A stretch of 64,000 bases of DNA from Salibacter halophilus (GTDB lineage Bacteria; Bacteroidota; Bacteroidia; Flavobacteriales_G; Salibacteraceae), in the NCBI RefSeq assembly GCF_008806325.1, contig NZ_WACR01000011.1, positions 40,623 to 104,622 on the forward strand. The letters run 5' to 3'. Each line of letters begins with the position of its first letter. The stretch's first letter is position 1. This document shows, piece by piece, positions 27,479 through 36,713 of this stretch. The notes under the pieces were generated by a model, which worked only from the letters and a program-made list of their open reading frames with translations, was not told where the DNA came from and did not search any database. Position numbers and translations under genes: made by a program.

Positions 27479-28642
27479 ATGATGGAAAGATACAAAGCAA
27501 GAGGTGTTTCTGCCGATAAGGAAGATGTACACAATGCTATTAAAAATGTTGATAAGGGGCTATTTCCTAAAGCATTTTGTAAAGTGGTGCCGGATTATTT
27601 AACCGGATCTGACCAACACTGTATCGTTATGCATGCTGATGGGGCGGGCACAAAGTCTTCACTTGCTTACGCTTACTGGAAAGAAACAGGTGATTTATCT
27701 GTTTGGAAAGGAATTGCACAGGATGCGCTAATCATGAATCTCGATGATTTGTTGTGTGTTGGAATTACGGATAACATTTTGCTTTCGAGTACCATCGGGC
27801 GAAATAAGTCGCTTGTTCCGGGAGAAGTGATCTCGGCTCTGATCAACGGAACTGAGGAATTACTAGAAGATTTACGAAACTGGGGAATTGATATTAGATC
27901 AACAGGTGGTGAAACAGCTGATGTTGGTGATTTGGTCAGAACCATAATCGTAGATTCTACCGTTGTAGCGCGTTCTGAACGAGATAAAATCATTGATAAT
28001 TCTAATATCAAGCCGGGCAATGTAATTGTTGGACTGGCATCATTTGGACAGGCAAGCTATGAAAACGAGTACAACGGAGGAATGGGAAGCAATGGATTGA
28101 CCTCTGCTCGCCATGATGTGTTCGATAAAACAATAGCTGATAAATATCCTGAAACATTCGATAATAGTGTTGACGAGGAATTTGTATACTCCGGTTCTCG
28201 AAAATTAACCGACAGCGTTGAAGGAACTGATGTGAATGCGGGAAAACTCGTTTTATCACCAACACGTACTTATGCACCTATTATGAAAAAGGTGTTTGAA
28301 AAATGCCGCGATAAAATTGATGGAATGGTACATTGTAGTGGAGGAGCACAAACCAAGGTTTTGCATTTTATCGATCAGCATCATGTAATAAAAGATTCAC
28401 TTTTTGAAACTCCACCACTTTTCAACCTGATTCAAAAAGAATCTGGGACAGAATGGAAAGAGATGTACAAAGTCTTCAATATGGGACACCGAATGGAAAT
28501 CTATACAGATGAGAAAACTGCAGCTGAAATAATTTCCATTTCAAAAGAATTCGATGTTGATGCCAAAATCGTAGGTAGAGTAGAAGAAGGAGAAAAGCAA
28601 TTGTCAATTCGTTCACAACACGGAGAATTTAACTACCAGTAA
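27479..28642 (+). CDS. purM: PurM-like (AIR synthase-related) protein
   Basis: 387 residues of the PurM/AIR synthase fold: an N-terminal ATP-grasp-like domain with Asp-Gly-Ala-Gly-Thr-Lys (about 52-57) and Met-Asn-Leu-Asp-Asp (about 85-89), and a C-terminal AIRS_C domain. PurM closes the imidazole ring in purine synthesis. The Bacteroidota form is longer than E. coli PurM (345), and whether it is the true purine enzyme or a relative cannot be settled here. Two ATGs open the gene in tandem. It is five bases from prfA and heads a long co-directional run. Confidence 0.82.
   Translation: MMERYKARGVSADKEDVHNAIKNVDKGLFPKAFCKVVPDYLTGSDQHCIVMHADGAGTKSSLAYAYWKETGDLSVWKGIAQDALIMNLDDLLCVGITDNILLSSTIGRNKSLVPGEVISALINGTEELLEDLRNWGIDIRSTGGETADVGDLVRTIIVDSTVVARSERDKIIDNSNIKPGNVIVGLASFGQASYENEYNGGMGSNGLTSARHDVFDKTIADKYPETFDNSVDEEFVYSGSRKLTDSVEGTDVNAGKLVLSPTRTYAPIMKKVFEKCRDKIDGMVHCSGGAQTKVLHFIDQHHVIKDSLFETPPLFNLIQKESGTEWKEMYKVFNMGHRMEIYTDEKTAAEIISISKEFDVDAKIVGRVEEGEKQLSIRSQHGEFNYQ
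27605..27614 (-). repeat. Interspersed motif GGTCAGATCC
   Basis: Exact copy on the minus strand in the PurM-like gene, read by the gene as Gly-Ser-Asp. Confidence 0.8.
27934..27943 (+). repeat. Interspersed motif GGTCAGAACC
   Basis: Exact copy in the PurM-like gene in the third frame, read as Val-Arg-Thr. Confidence 0.8.
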
Positions 28643-28647
28643 GATCA

Positions 28648-29727
28648 ATGGATTTAGTAGAGAAACTAGAAGGAATAAAAGAGCGCTTTGTTGAAGTTGG
28701 TAAAATGATCACCGATCCCGAGATCATTGCCGATATGAAACGCTATGTCAAGCTCAACAAAGAATACAAAGATCTTGAGGAAATCGTTAAAGAATACGAT
28801 GAGTACAAAGAACTCACCAGCAATCTAGAAACGAATAGAGAGATCCTCAAAAGCGATGAAGATCCTGAACTCAAGGAAATGGCTAAGGAAGAGCTCAGCG
28901 GGATGGAGGAGCAGAAGGAAGAGATGGAAGACAAGCTCAAGTACATGCTTATTCCAAAAGATCCTGAAGACGATAAAAATGCCATCATGGAACTCCGTGC
29001 CGGAACAGGCGGTGATGAAGCATGTATTTTTGTTGAAGATATGTTTCGCCTCTACACGATGTTCTTCAAGGAAAAAGGCTGGTCTTATGAAGTCATCAAC
29101 TCAACTGAAGGAACTGTTGCCGGACTCAAAGAAATATCTCTGAATGTATCAGGCGAAGGAGCTTACGGAACTTTGAAATTTGAATCAGGGGTTCATCGTG
29201 TACAACGCGTTCCCGATACTGAGTCACAGGGAAGGGTTCACACATCTGCCATTACAGTTGCTGTTTTACCAGAAGCTGAAGAAGTAGATGTTGAACTGAA
29301 CATGTCTGATGTCAAAAAAGATACTTACCGTTCATCCGGAGCTGGAGGACAGCACGTAAACAAGACAGAGTCAGCCGTTCGTCTCACTCACATTCCCACC
29401 GGAATGGTTGTTGAATGCCAGGATGGTCGTTCGCAACACAAGAACTACGAAAAAGCAGTTCAGGTCATGCGTTCAAGATTGTATCAAAATGAGCTTGAAA
29501 AGAAACAGGAGGAAAGGGCAGCACACCGTAAATCACTCGTGTCAACAGGTGACCGATCAGCAAAAGTGAGAACTTACAACTATCCTCAGGGAAGAATTAC
29601 GGACCACAGAATCAATAAGACAATCTACAATCTCAGTTCTTTCATGAACGGAGATATTACTGAAATGCTTGAAGCATTGAAAATGGCAGAAAATGCCGAG
29701 AAACTCAAAGAAGGTGAAACCGCTTAA
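28648..29727 (+). CDS. prfA: Peptide chain release factor 1
   Basis: 359-residue RF1, which recognises UAA and UAG and triggers peptide release. The GGQ motif is at 233-235 and the codon-reading PxT motif (Pro-Asp-Thr) at 189-191, which marks RF1 rather than RF2. Full length, with no internal frameshift. It sits between the PurM-like gene (5 nt) and pyrF (11 nt). Confidence 0.96.
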   Translation: MDLVEKLEGIKERFVEVGKMITDPEIIADMKRYVKLNKEYKDLEEIVKEYDEYKELTSNLETNREILKSDEDPELKEMAKEELSGMEEQKEEMEDKLKYMLIPKDPEDDKNAIMELRAGTGGDEACIFVEDMFRLYTMFFKEKGWSYEVINSTEGTVAGLKEISLNVSGEGAYGTLKFESGVHRVQRVPDTESQGRVHTSAITVAVLPEAEEVDVELNMSDVKKDTYRSSGAGGQHVNKTESAVRLTHIPTGMVVECQDGRSQHKNYEKAVQVMRSRLYQNELEKKQEERAAHRKSLVSTGDRSAKVRTYNYPQGRITDHRINKTIYNLSSFMNGDITEMLEALKMAENAEKLKEGETA

Positions 29728-29738
29728 TTGTTGAAATT

Positions 29739-30557
29739 GTGAATCGGTCAGAACTCGTTGATCAAATCAAAACTAAAAGATCTTTCCTCTGTGTGGGATT
29801 GGATACTGATTTAGAAAAAATTCCCAAACATCTTCTCGAGTACGATGATCCTATCTTTGAATTCAATAAAAGGATCATTGACGCCACAAAGGATTATGCA
29901 GTAGCTTACAAACCCAATATTGCTTTTTATGAATCCCAGGGGCCAAAAGGTTGGGAATCACTCAGGAAAACACTCGACTACATTCCCGAAAATATTTTCA
30001 CAATAGCAGATGCCAAGAGAGGTGACATTGGGAATACCTCGGCCATGTACGCTAAAACTTTTTTTGATCACTACAACTTCGATTCAATCACAATCGCACC
30101 TTATATGGGCCATGATTCGGTTGAGCCGTTCAAGAAAGAAGGAAAGTGGACAATTGTTTTAGCTCTAACCAGCAATCCCGGAGCAAATGATTTTCAACTA
30201 TTGAAAACGGAAAGTGGAAACCGGGTTTTTGAAGAAGTAATTGAAAAAAATCGTCAATGGTCAGATCCCGATCAACTCATGTTCGTTGTAGGTGCAACTC
30301 GTGGAGAATTGATCGGTGAAGTGCGAAAAGCAGCACCGGATAATTTCTTTCTCGTTCCCGGAGTTGGTAAGCAAGGTGGCAGCCTTGAAGATGTTGCTAA
30401 ATTAGGGATGATTGAAGATTGCGGTTTACTGGTCAACTCATCGAGAGGAATCATCTATGCGTCTAATCAAAAAGACTTTGCAGAAAAGGCTAGTGAAAAG
30501 GCAGCAGCAATTCAGGCTGAGATGTCTACACTTCTTGAACGCTTTAATGTGTGTTAA
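29739..30557 (+). CDS. pyrF: Orotidine-5'-phosphate decarboxylase, GTG start
   Basis: 272-residue OMP decarboxylase of the longer (type 2) class, the last step of UMP synthesis. The catalytic Asp-Ala-Lys-Arg-Gly-Asp-Ile-Gly motif is at about 91-98. The start is GTG, which gives the conserved Asp-Gln-Ile...Ser-Phe-Leu-Cys-Val-Gly-Leu-Asp opening; no ATG precedes that segment. It lies 11 nt after prfA, consistent with an operon. Confidence 0.93.
   Translation: MNRSELVDQIKTKRSFLCVGLDTDLEKIPKHLLEYDDPIFEFNKRIIDATKDYAVAYKPNIAFYESQGPKGWESLRKTLDYIPENIFTIADAKRGDIGNTSAMYAKTFFDHYNFDSITIAPYMGHDSVEPFKKEGKWTIVLALTSNPGANDFQLLKTESGNRVFEEVIEKNRQWSDPDQLMFVVGATRGELIGEVRKAAPDNFFLVPGVGKQGGSLEDVAKLGMIEDCGLLVNSSRGIIYASNQKDFAEKASEKAAAIQAEMSTLLERFNVC
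30259..30268 (+). repeat. Interspersed motif GGTCAGATCC
   Basis: Exact copy in pyrF, read as Ser-Asp-Pro after Trp. Confidence 0.8.
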
Positions 30558-30585
30558 TTAGCGCTAGATTTATTACCTTAGTCAA

Positions 30586-31848
30586 ATGACTGAGGATTTT
30601 CTTCATCATATTTGGCAAAATCAGGCTTTTAACCACAACAATCTCACCACCACGAATGGAGAAGAAGTGACTATCTTAAAGCCCGGAATTCACAACCACC
30701 TCAGTGGTCCTGATTTTCACGAAGCACTCATTCAAATAGGAGATACCAAATGGGCAGGGAGTGTAGAAATTCACCTTTCAAGTTCAGACTGGTATCATCA
30801 TAACCACGAAGATGATTCAGCTTATCACAATGTGATTTTACACGTAGTATTCGAGCACGATATCGTAGCTGATGGTTTTAAACAAATTCCACTTTTGGAA
30901 TTAAAGGGGCGAATTTCCAGGCAACAGCTAAATAGATACGAAGAGCTCTCCGGCTCTGACCAAAAAATACCATGTTCTTCATTGATTGAAAATGTCGATG
31001 AATTCATTTGGCAAAATTGGCTTGAGCGATGCGCAATGGAGCGTCTTGAATCAAAAAGTGAATTTATTCAGCAACTGGATAACAAGTTTAAAGGAGATCA
31101 AAAAAGGTTGTTACTGGTTTTGCTTTTTAGAGCCTTTGGATTTAAGTGGAATGCTGATCCAATGGAGGAACTGGCAAATCGCATCCCGATCAAAGAAATA
31201 GAGAAAAACAACTTAAATCAAATTCAACTAGAAGCTTTAATGCTCGGTCAGGCTGGGTTTTTAACAGCGAGTGAAAAATCACCTTATCGAGATGAACTGA
31301 AGAAAGAATACAGTTTTTTAAAAAGTAAATTCGGATTATCTGAAATGAAACTGGGCGCCTGGAAAACTGGTGGAGTAAGACCCGCTAATTCCCCTCATTT
31401 ACGACTGGCTCAACTCAGTTCGGTTCTGACCAATTGGAATGTATTCAATCAACTTTTTAATGAAGGGAAAGCCAAAGAATTGATTGAGCTATTACGGTCA
31501 GAACCTTTAGAATACTGGGGAGAACATTACCGTTTGGGTCGTAAATCAAAAGGAAAGGTTCATTATCAATTGAGTTACAACGGTGCTTGCAACATTATAA
31601 CAAATTCTGTTGTACCATTTCTCTATTTTATTGGGAACAAGTGGGCTAACCATGAAAGTGTTGAAAAGGCGATAAATCTACTGGAGCAATTACCGGCAGA
31701 AAAAAATGGTGTAATAAATAGCTGGAAATCATTATCTTTGAAAATTAAGAATGGATTGCAGTCACAGGGAGCATTGCATCTTTCAAAGAACTATTGTAAT
31801 TTTAAGCGTTGCTTAGAGTGCGATATAGGAAAGAGTATTTTAAAATGA
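30586..31848 (+). CDS. DUF2851 family protein
   Basis: 420 residues of the DUF2851 family, conserved in Bacteroidota with no known function. It has no signal peptide or membrane helix. The N-terminal region with Gly-Pro-Asp-Phe (about 42-45), Gly-Ser-Val-Glu-Ile-His and paired His residues (about 58-75) is the best conserved and could be catalytic or metal-binding, which is inference. The C-terminus has four cysteines, two in the last 15 residues. It is followed 7 nt later by the PspC-like gene. Two exact interspersed motif copies face each other near 31.45 kb and a third lies near 30.95 kb. Confidence 0.85.
   Translation: MTEDFLHHIWQNQAFNHNNLTTTNGEEVTILKPGIHNHLSGPDFHEALIQIGDTKWAGSVEIHLSSSDWYHHNHEDDSAYHNVILHVVFEHDIVADGFKQIPLLELKGRISRQQLNRYEELSGSDQKIPCSSLIENVDEFIWQNWLERCAMERLESKSEFIQQLDNKFKGDQKRLLLVLLFRAFGFKWNADPMEELANRIPIKEIEKNNLNQIQLEALMLGQAGFLTASEKSPYRDELKKEYSFLKSKFGLSEMKLGAWKTGGVRPANSPHLRLAQLSSVLTNWNVFNQLFNEGKAKELIELLRSEPLEYWGEHYRLGRKSKGKVHYQLSYNGACNIITNSVVPFLYFIGNKWANHESVEKAINLLEQLPAEKNGVINSWKSLSLKIKNGLQSQGALHLSKNYCNFKRCLECDIGKSILK
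30952..30961 (-). repeat. Interspersed motif GGTCAGAGCC
   Basis: Exact copy on the minus strand in the DUF2851 gene, read by the gene as Gly-Ser-Asp. Confidence 0.8.
31422..31431 (-). repeat. Interspersed motif GGTCAGAACC
   Basis: Exact copy on the minus strand in the DUF2851 gene, read by the gene as Val-Leu-Thr. It forms an inverted pair with the copy 64 bp downstream. Confidence 0.8.
31496..31505 (+). repeat. Interspersed motif GGTCAGAACC
   Basis: Exact copy in the DUF2851 gene, read as Ser-Glu-Pro. Inverted partner of the copy 64 bp upstream. Confidence 0.8.
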
Positions 31849-31855
31849 GTGCGTC

Positions 31856-32077
31856 ATGATTGACAAAATACAGGGATTTTTTGAGAAGCAGGCATTTGGC
31901 GTTTGTGAATGGTGGGGCGAAAAGCTCAACATGGAAATTGGCCAAATAAGGCTTTCATTTATATATCTTTCCTTTTTAACATTTGGATCTCCAATTGTCA
32001 TTTATCTCGTAATGGCATTTATACTCAAGCATAAATACTGGTTTAAAAGACGTCAACCCACAATTTGGGAATTGTAG
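31856..32077 (+). CDS. PspC-domain small membrane protein
   Basis: 73 residues resembling a single PspC domain: an amphipathic N-terminal part with Gly-Val-Cys-Glu-Trp, then a hydrophobic segment (about 33-57) and a basic tail. PspC proteins in Proteobacteria sense envelope stress; this short form lacks any extra domain, and a stress role here is inferred only. The stop is 3 nt before the GTG of the potassium channel gene, so the two are probably co-expressed. Confidence 0.78.
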   Translation: MIDKIQGFFEKQAFGVCEWWGEKLNMEIGQIRLSFIYLSFLTFGSPIVIYLVMAFILKHKYWFKRRQPTIWEL

Positions 32078-32080
32078 CAA

Positions 32081-33094
32081 GTGTTTGAGAGTTTTAAATA
32101 TTTCAAGAACCTTTACTACGCTTTAATCTTAATCGTATCAATTGTGCTGATTGGCACAATTGGCTACATGGCTGTGGAATCGTATTCACCCCTCGATTCC
32201 TTTTACATGACAGTGATTACTGTTTCTACAGTTGGTTTCAAAGAAGTTCATCCATTGAGCGAAGAAGGGAAAGTTTTCACAGCCTTTTTGATTATCATTA
32301 GTTTCGGTACATTCGCTTATGCAGTATCTTCACTGTCGAGATACTTGATTACAGGTGAAATAAAGTATTACTACAAAAACTTTAAAGTGCATCAGGAAAT
32401 AAAAAAGTTAACAGGACACGTCATCGTTTGTGGATTTGGACGTAACGGACAAGAAGCTGTAAAGTCGCTTGAGGCTTACAATAAAAAAGTTGTGATCATC
32501 GAAAAGGATGAATCAGCAATGGAGACTTTACAAAATAATGGAAAACTCTACATCGAAGGTGATGCAACTAATGAAGATGTACTGCTCAAAGGCGGGCTGG
32601 ATAAAGCATCTGCTCTTGTAACAACTCTTCCTAAAGACAGTGAAAACGTATTTGTTGTTCTCACAGCAAGAGAGATGAACCACGATTTGCGAATTATTAG
32701 TAGAGCTACGGCCTCAAGTTCAAATAGAAAACTAAAAATTGCCGGTGCTAATAATGTCATCATGCCTGATAAAGTAGGAGGAGCTCACATGGCAAGTTTG
32801 GTTGTGACGCCAGATATTTACGAATTCCTGGAGCGCATTTCCATGACAGGACAAGATGATATCAACCTTGAAGAGCTCGACTTTAAGAATATTCCAGATG
32901 ACTATCATAATGACTCAATCAAAGAACTCAAGAAGCACTTTTCATCTAACTGTTTGATCATCGGCTACAAAGGATCTGACGGTCAGTTTGTGGTAAATCC
33001 ATCAGATGACACGAAAATTGTGCCTCACAGCAAGCTTTTTGTTTTAGGAACTCCTGATCAACTTTCAGAACTGAAACAAGAACTCAAAATTTAG
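32081..33094 (+). CDS. Potassium channel with RCK/TrkA domain, GTG start
   Basis: 337-residue two-helix K+ channel subunit. Membrane helices lie at about 10-32 and 63-87 around a pore loop with the filter Thr-Val-Gly-Phe (about 47-50) instead of the usual TVGYG. A TrkA_N (RCK) NAD-binding domain follows with Gly-Phe-Gly-Arg-Asn-Gly (about 115-120), then a TrkA_C-like domain (about 255-337). GTG start 3 nt after the PspC-like stop. The stop directly abuts the ATG of the reductase gene. Confidence 0.9.
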   Translation: MFESFKYFKNLYYALILIVSIVLIGTIGYMAVESYSPLDSFYMTVITVSTVGFKEVHPLSEEGKVFTAFLIIISFGTFAYAVSSLSRYLITGEIKYYYKNFKVHQEIKKLTGHVIVCGFGRNGQEAVKSLEAYNKKVVIIEKDESAMETLQNNGKLYIEGDATNEDVLLKGGLDKASALVTTLPKDSENVFVVLTAREMNHDLRIISRATASSSNRKLKIAGANNVIMPDKVGGAHMASLVVTPDIYEFLERISMTGQDDINLEELDFKNIPDDYHNDSIKELKKHFSSNCLIIGYKGSDGQFVVNPSDDTKIVPHSKLFVLGTPDQLSELKQELKI

Positions 33095-33976
33095 ATGAAA
33101 GTTCTCATTACAGGAGTCAATGGATTGATCGGGAACGAAATTGCAAAAGAGTTTTTTGGAAAAGCATCTTTTACAGTCGGAACCGGAAGAGGTGCACAAC
33201 GCTGTAAAAGTCTTGATCTCTACGTAGAGCTCGATCTCGAGGAAACATCGAAAATAAGATCTGTATTGGATCAGGTAAAACCAGATGTGATTATCCATTC
33301 CGGAGCTATTTCTCAGGTAGATGTTTGCGAAGAAAACAAGGAAAAGGCTTTTCGGATTAATGTTCAGGCTACGAAGGAAATAGTTTCCTGGTGCTCTGAC
33401 CGTAATAAGAGATTAGTGTTTTTCAGTTCTGACTTTGTCTATGCTGGAAAATCTCTCAGTTATGATGAACAGGATTTTCAAAGTCCTGTGAATTATTACG
33501 GATACACAAAAATGATGGCTGAAAGGTGTATTTATGAGAACCTTAAAAATTTCTCAATCATAAGGCCAGTATTGGTTTATGGATTAAAAGATTCAGCCAA
33601 AAGAGAGAATATATTTTCCTGGCTTAGAAAAGATCTGAGCGATAATAAAATTGTGAAAATCGTTTATGATCAATGGCGTAAACCCACTTATGTAGATGAT
33701 GTTGCATTGGCTACAGCTTCAATTGTATTTGGTAAATTCACAGGGTCTTTTAACATTTGTGGGCCGCAAGAGTATTCGGTATTCGGTTTTGCGCGGGAAA
33801 TTGCAACTATACTCGATACACCACTGGCAAATATTTTACCGGTATCGGGCAAAGATTTGAATCAAGCGGGAGATAGACCTCCCATAACAGGTTTTAGTTG
33901 CAAACGAGCAAAACAGTATTTCAACTACAATCCGCGATCTTTGAGGGACGTGTTTCCTGAGATTTTGGATTGCTAG
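33095..33976 (+). CDS. RmlD-like SDR (dTDP-4-dehydrorhamnose reductase family)
   Basis: 293-residue extended short-chain dehydrogenase. The NAD(P) motif Gly-Val-Asn-Gly-Leu-Ile-Gly is at residues 7-13, and the catalytic Tyr-Gly-Tyr-Thr-Lys at about 138-142 preceded by Ser-Ser-Asp-Phe-Val-Tyr. It resembles RmlD-type sugar nucleotide reductases, but no other dTDP-rhamnose genes are nearby, so the substrate is unknown. It starts on the base after the channel stop and closes the operon-like run that begins with the PurM-like gene. Confidence 0.85.
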   Translation: MKVLITGVNGLIGNEIAKEFFGKASFTVGTGRGAQRCKSLDLYVELDLEETSKIRSVLDQVKPDVIIHSGAISQVDVCEENKEKAFRINVQATKEIVSWCSDRNKRLVFFSSDFVYAGKSLSYDEQDFQSPVNYYGYTKMMAERCIYENLKNFSIIRPVLVYGLKDSAKRENIFSWLRKDLSDNKIVKIVYDQWRKPTYVDDVALATASIVFGKFTGSFNICGPQEYSVFGFAREIATILDTPLANILPVSGKDLNQAGDRPPITGFSCKRAKQYFNYNPRSLRDVFPEILDC

Positions 33977-33990
33977 TTTTAAGCGTTCTT

Positions 33991-33998
33991 TATATTTG
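33991..33998 (+). promoter_or_regulatory. AGCS symporter promoter, -7 element TATATTTG
   Basis: Exact TAnnTTTG match with TTG 21 nt upstream as a candidate -33 element, 25 nt before the ATG. Confidence 0.65.
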
Positions 33999-34023
33999 GC
34001 TGAATTATTAAAAATTAAAGTAC

Positions 34024-35643
34024 ATGACTGGATTTACAAGGAAGTTATTAGTAGTTCTTTTGATCAACGTATTTGCATTCAATGTAGGCGCCTTTGCCGA
34101 GGAAGGTAAGAATGGAGAAGGCACCAAAGAAGAATTGACATTGAGTCAAAAGATCGATAATAAATTTAGGCCAGTCGTGGATGCAATAGCAGCAGTGCTA
34201 TTCGTTGATCCATTCGAAAAATTGGGACTTCACGATCCCACGGTACGCGATTCAGCCGGTAATCCAGTCATTAATGCTAAAGGCGAGATCGTAACACATC
34301 AAATTCCGCTTGTTGTTATTTGGTTGATATCAGGGGCTGTATTCTTTACTCTGAGGATGAAATTTCTCAATATTTGGGGTGTTAAACATGCCATAGCTCT
34401 GGTTAGAGGGGTTTATGACAACCCCGATGATGAAGGTGAAGTTAGTCACTTCCAGGCTTTGACAACTGCGCTTTCAGCAACTGTTGGACTCGGTAATATA
34501 GCCGGTGTTGCAGTAGCGGTTTCATTAGGTGGTCCGGGAGCTTCGCTTTGGATGGTTGTTGCCGGCTTATTTGGGATGACATCAAAATTTGTTGAATGTA
34601 CTTTAGGTGTTAAATACAGAACAATTGGTTTTGATGGCCGCGTGAGTGGTGGACCTATGTACTACCTTAGTCGAGGGTTAGAGAAACGTAATCTCAAATG
34701 GTTAGGGAAAATACTCGCTGCTTTATTTGCAGTACTTTGTATAGGTGGTTCTTTTGGAGGCGGAAATATGTTCCAGGCAAATCAGGCATTTGCTCAGTTC
34801 TCCGGAGAATTCACTTTTATGCAGGATCACGGATTTTGGTTTGGTGTTGTAATGGCAGTTCTCGTAGGAATTGTAATTATTGGCGGAATCAGAAGTATTG
34901 CAAAAGTTACCGATAAAATTGTACCGGTAATGGTTGCTTCTTACGTGATTACTGCAATCATCATTATCGGGATGAACTGGGCAAATCTCGGTGAAGGTTT
35001 TGCCGCAATTTGGAACGGAGCTTTCGATGCAGACGCGCTCAAAGGAGGTTTCCTTGGAGTACTGGTGACCGGTTTCCAGCGTTCAGCATTCTCTAATGAA
35101 GCCGGTGTAGGTTCAGCATCAATTGCTCACTCGGCATCCAAAACAAATGAGCCGGTTAGTGAAGGGATTGTAGCATTGCTCGAGCCATTTATTGATACAG
35201 TTGTTGTTTGTACGATGACAGCTCTCGTATTGATCTTTACAGGATTTGCTGACGGTGGTCCTGAAAGTCTTGAAGGATCTGAGCTAACTGCAGCAGCTTT
35301 CTCAAGCGTATTCCCATGGTTTAAATACTTATTAATCATTGCAATTGTTCTATTTGCATTTTCTACGATGATCAGTTGGTCGTATTACGGACTCAAAAGT
35401 TGGACCTTCCTCTTTGGTCAAAGTAAAGCTGCAATTGTGTCCTATAAAGTGTTATTCCTTTTATTCATTATCGTGGGGGCATCATCGAGTTTGGGTGCTG
35501 TATTAGACTTCTCAGATATGATGATACTTGGAATGGCTTTCCCCAATATACTTGGTCTATACTTCCTTGTGGGAGAGGTTAAGAAAGATCTTGACGATTA
35601 CTTTAAACGTATTAAAACGGGTGAGATTAAAAGATTTAAATAA
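34024..35643 (+). CDS. Alanine/glycine:cation symporter (AGCS family)
   Basis: 539-residue secondary transporter that takes up alanine or glycine with Na+ or H+. An N-terminal signal-like hydrophobic segment (about 8-26) and an extracytoplasmic stretch precede the core of about ten helices (about 95-520). AGCS family motifs are visible: [11 protein letters not shown] (about 148) and Arg-Ser-Ala-Phe-Ser-Asn-Glu-Ala-Gly (about 354). Own promoter; a hairpin separates it from the next gene. Confidence 0.92.
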   Translation: MTGFTRKLLVVLLINVFAFNVGAFAEEGKNGEGTKEELTLSQKIDNKFRPVVDAIAAVLFVDPFEKLGLHDPTVRDSAGNPVINAKGEIVTHQIPLVVIWLISGAVFFTLRMKFLNIWGVKHAIALVRGVYDNPDDEGEVSHFQALTTALSATVGLGNIAGVAVAVSLGGPGASLWMVVAGLFGMTSKFVECTLGVKYRTIGFDGRVSGGPMYYLSRGLEKRNLKWLGKILAALFAVLCIGGSFGGGNMFQANQAFAQFSGEFTFMQDHGFWFGVVMAVLVGIVIIGGIRSIAKVTDKIVPVMVASYVITAIIIIGMNWANLGEGFAAIWNGAFDADALKGGFLGVLVTGFQRSAFSNEAGVGSASIAHSASKTNEPVSEGIVALLEPFIDTVVVCTMTALVLIFTGFADGGPESLEGSELTAAAFSSVFPWFKYLLIIAIVLFAFSTMISWSYYGLKSWTFLFGQSKAAIVSYKVLFLLFIIVGASSSLGAVLDFSDMMILGMAFPNILGLYFLVGEVKKDLDDYFKRIKTGEIKRFK

Positions 35644-35646
35644 ATT

Positions 35647-35667
35647 AGAGCGGTAAACTCCCGCTCT
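35647..35667 (+). terminator. Hairpin between symporter and HhH gene
   Basis: A perfect 7-bp stem AGAGCGG/CCGCTCT with a 7-base loop. There is no T tract; instead the ATG of the next gene follows directly. It could be a weak terminator, an mRNA stabiliser or a translation control element. Confidence 0.45.
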
Positions 35668-36687
35668 ATGAAGAACCCACTACAGGAAATTTTTCATTTC
35701 ACAAGAAGCGAGCGCAACGGTATTGTTGTGCTCGTTTTCATTATAGCCCTTTTGATCATAGCACTGGCATTGCCCAATCGCTTTTACAGGTTCAATTCTG
35801 AAATTGGAGTCAACAAAGAAAAAAGAGATAGCTTACTCGCTGAGTATCGAGCTAATCTGGTTGAGGCAAAATCGAAGTACCGTGAGCAAAAGAATGATGA
35901 AGAAAGGTCATGGTCAGAACCCAATGATGTTCCCGTTGCTGACCGAAAACCGGTGAAGGAGGAACAAAAGCGATTCCAGTTTGATCCCAATTCACTTTCA
36001 GCTGATAGTTTTGAACTTCTTGGTTTCAAAGATTACGTAGCTGAGAACATCATCAAATACCGAAATCATGGAGGCCGCTTTTCTGAACCAAAAGACTTAA
36101 AGGATATTTACTACATCGATACTATTTTGGTAGATGAGCTTGCTGGTTTGATGGAAATAAAGAAAAGGAAAAAGCGTATTGATTCCTCCGGCTCTGACCG
36201 TGAAAATGACACACTCCTTGCAAAAGTTGAAACAGATAGTTTAAAACGAGATTCAACTCGTGAAAATAAATATAAAGACATTTCCTTTGAATTGAACACT
36301 TGCAATGCAGAGGAATTGCAGGAAATCTATGGAATTGGTCCGGCTTATTCAGGCAGAATAATAAATTACAGAGATCTACTTGGTGGGTATTTGAGTGTGG
36401 GCCAGTTAAAAGAAGTCTACGGAATTAACGATAGTTTGTACAGTCAAATAGCTCCATATTTTACAGTGACAAACAGAGATTCAATTAAAAAAATTAACAT
36501 CAATGAAGCAGACGCGTATGAAATTGGAAAACACCCGTATATCACGAATTATCTTGCTATTCAAATAGAAACATACAGGAGAGAGAACGGGAAATTTGAA
36601 AACCTTGAAGACTTGCGCGAACATCGCTTGCTAAATGACGTTTTATACATTAAAATTGCACCCTATCTTAAAGTGACAAAAAACTAG
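35668..36687 (+). CDS. Helix-hairpin-helix protein, ComEA-like
   Basis: 339 residues: a cytoplasmic N-terminus, one membrane helix (about 18-37), a charged linker, then repeated helix-hairpin-helix DNA-binding units (about 110-160, 195-250 and 270-335), including Ile-Tyr-Gly-Ile-Gly-Pro-Ala-Tyr-Ser. ComEA of competent bacteria is a membrane-anchored HhH protein that binds incoming DNA, but it has one HhH pair, whereas this has about three. A DNA-uptake role is therefore an inference; other Bacteroidota copies are annotated only as HhH proteins. It carries two exact interspersed motif copies. Confidence 0.83.
   Translation: MKNPLQEIFHFTRSERNGIVVLVFIIALLIIALALPNRFYRFNSEIGVNKEKRDSLLAEYRANLVEAKSKYREQKNDEERSWSEPNDVPVADRKPVKEEQKRFQFDPNSLSADSFELLGFKDYVAENIIKYRNHGGRFSEPKDLKDIYYIDTILVDELAGLMEIKKRKKRIDSSGSDRENDTLLAKVETDSLKRDSTRENKYKDISFELNTCNAEELQEIYGIGPAYSGRIINYRDLLGGYLSVGQLKEVYGINDSLYSQIAPYFTVTNRDSIKKININEADAYEIGKHPYITNYLAIQIETYRRENGKFENLEDLREHRLLNDVLYIKIAPYLKVTKN
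35912..35921 (+). repeat. Interspersed motif GGTCAGAACC
   Basis: Exact copy in the linker of the HhH protein, read as Ser-Glu-Pro. Confidence 0.8.
36190..36199 (-). repeat. Interspersed motif GGTCAGAGCC
   Basis: Exact copy on the minus strand in the HhH protein gene, read by the gene as Gly-Ser-Asp. It is the last exact copy for almost 19 kb. Confidence 0.8.
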
Positions 36688-36713
36688 AGAATCAATATTT
36701 TATATTTCTGATT

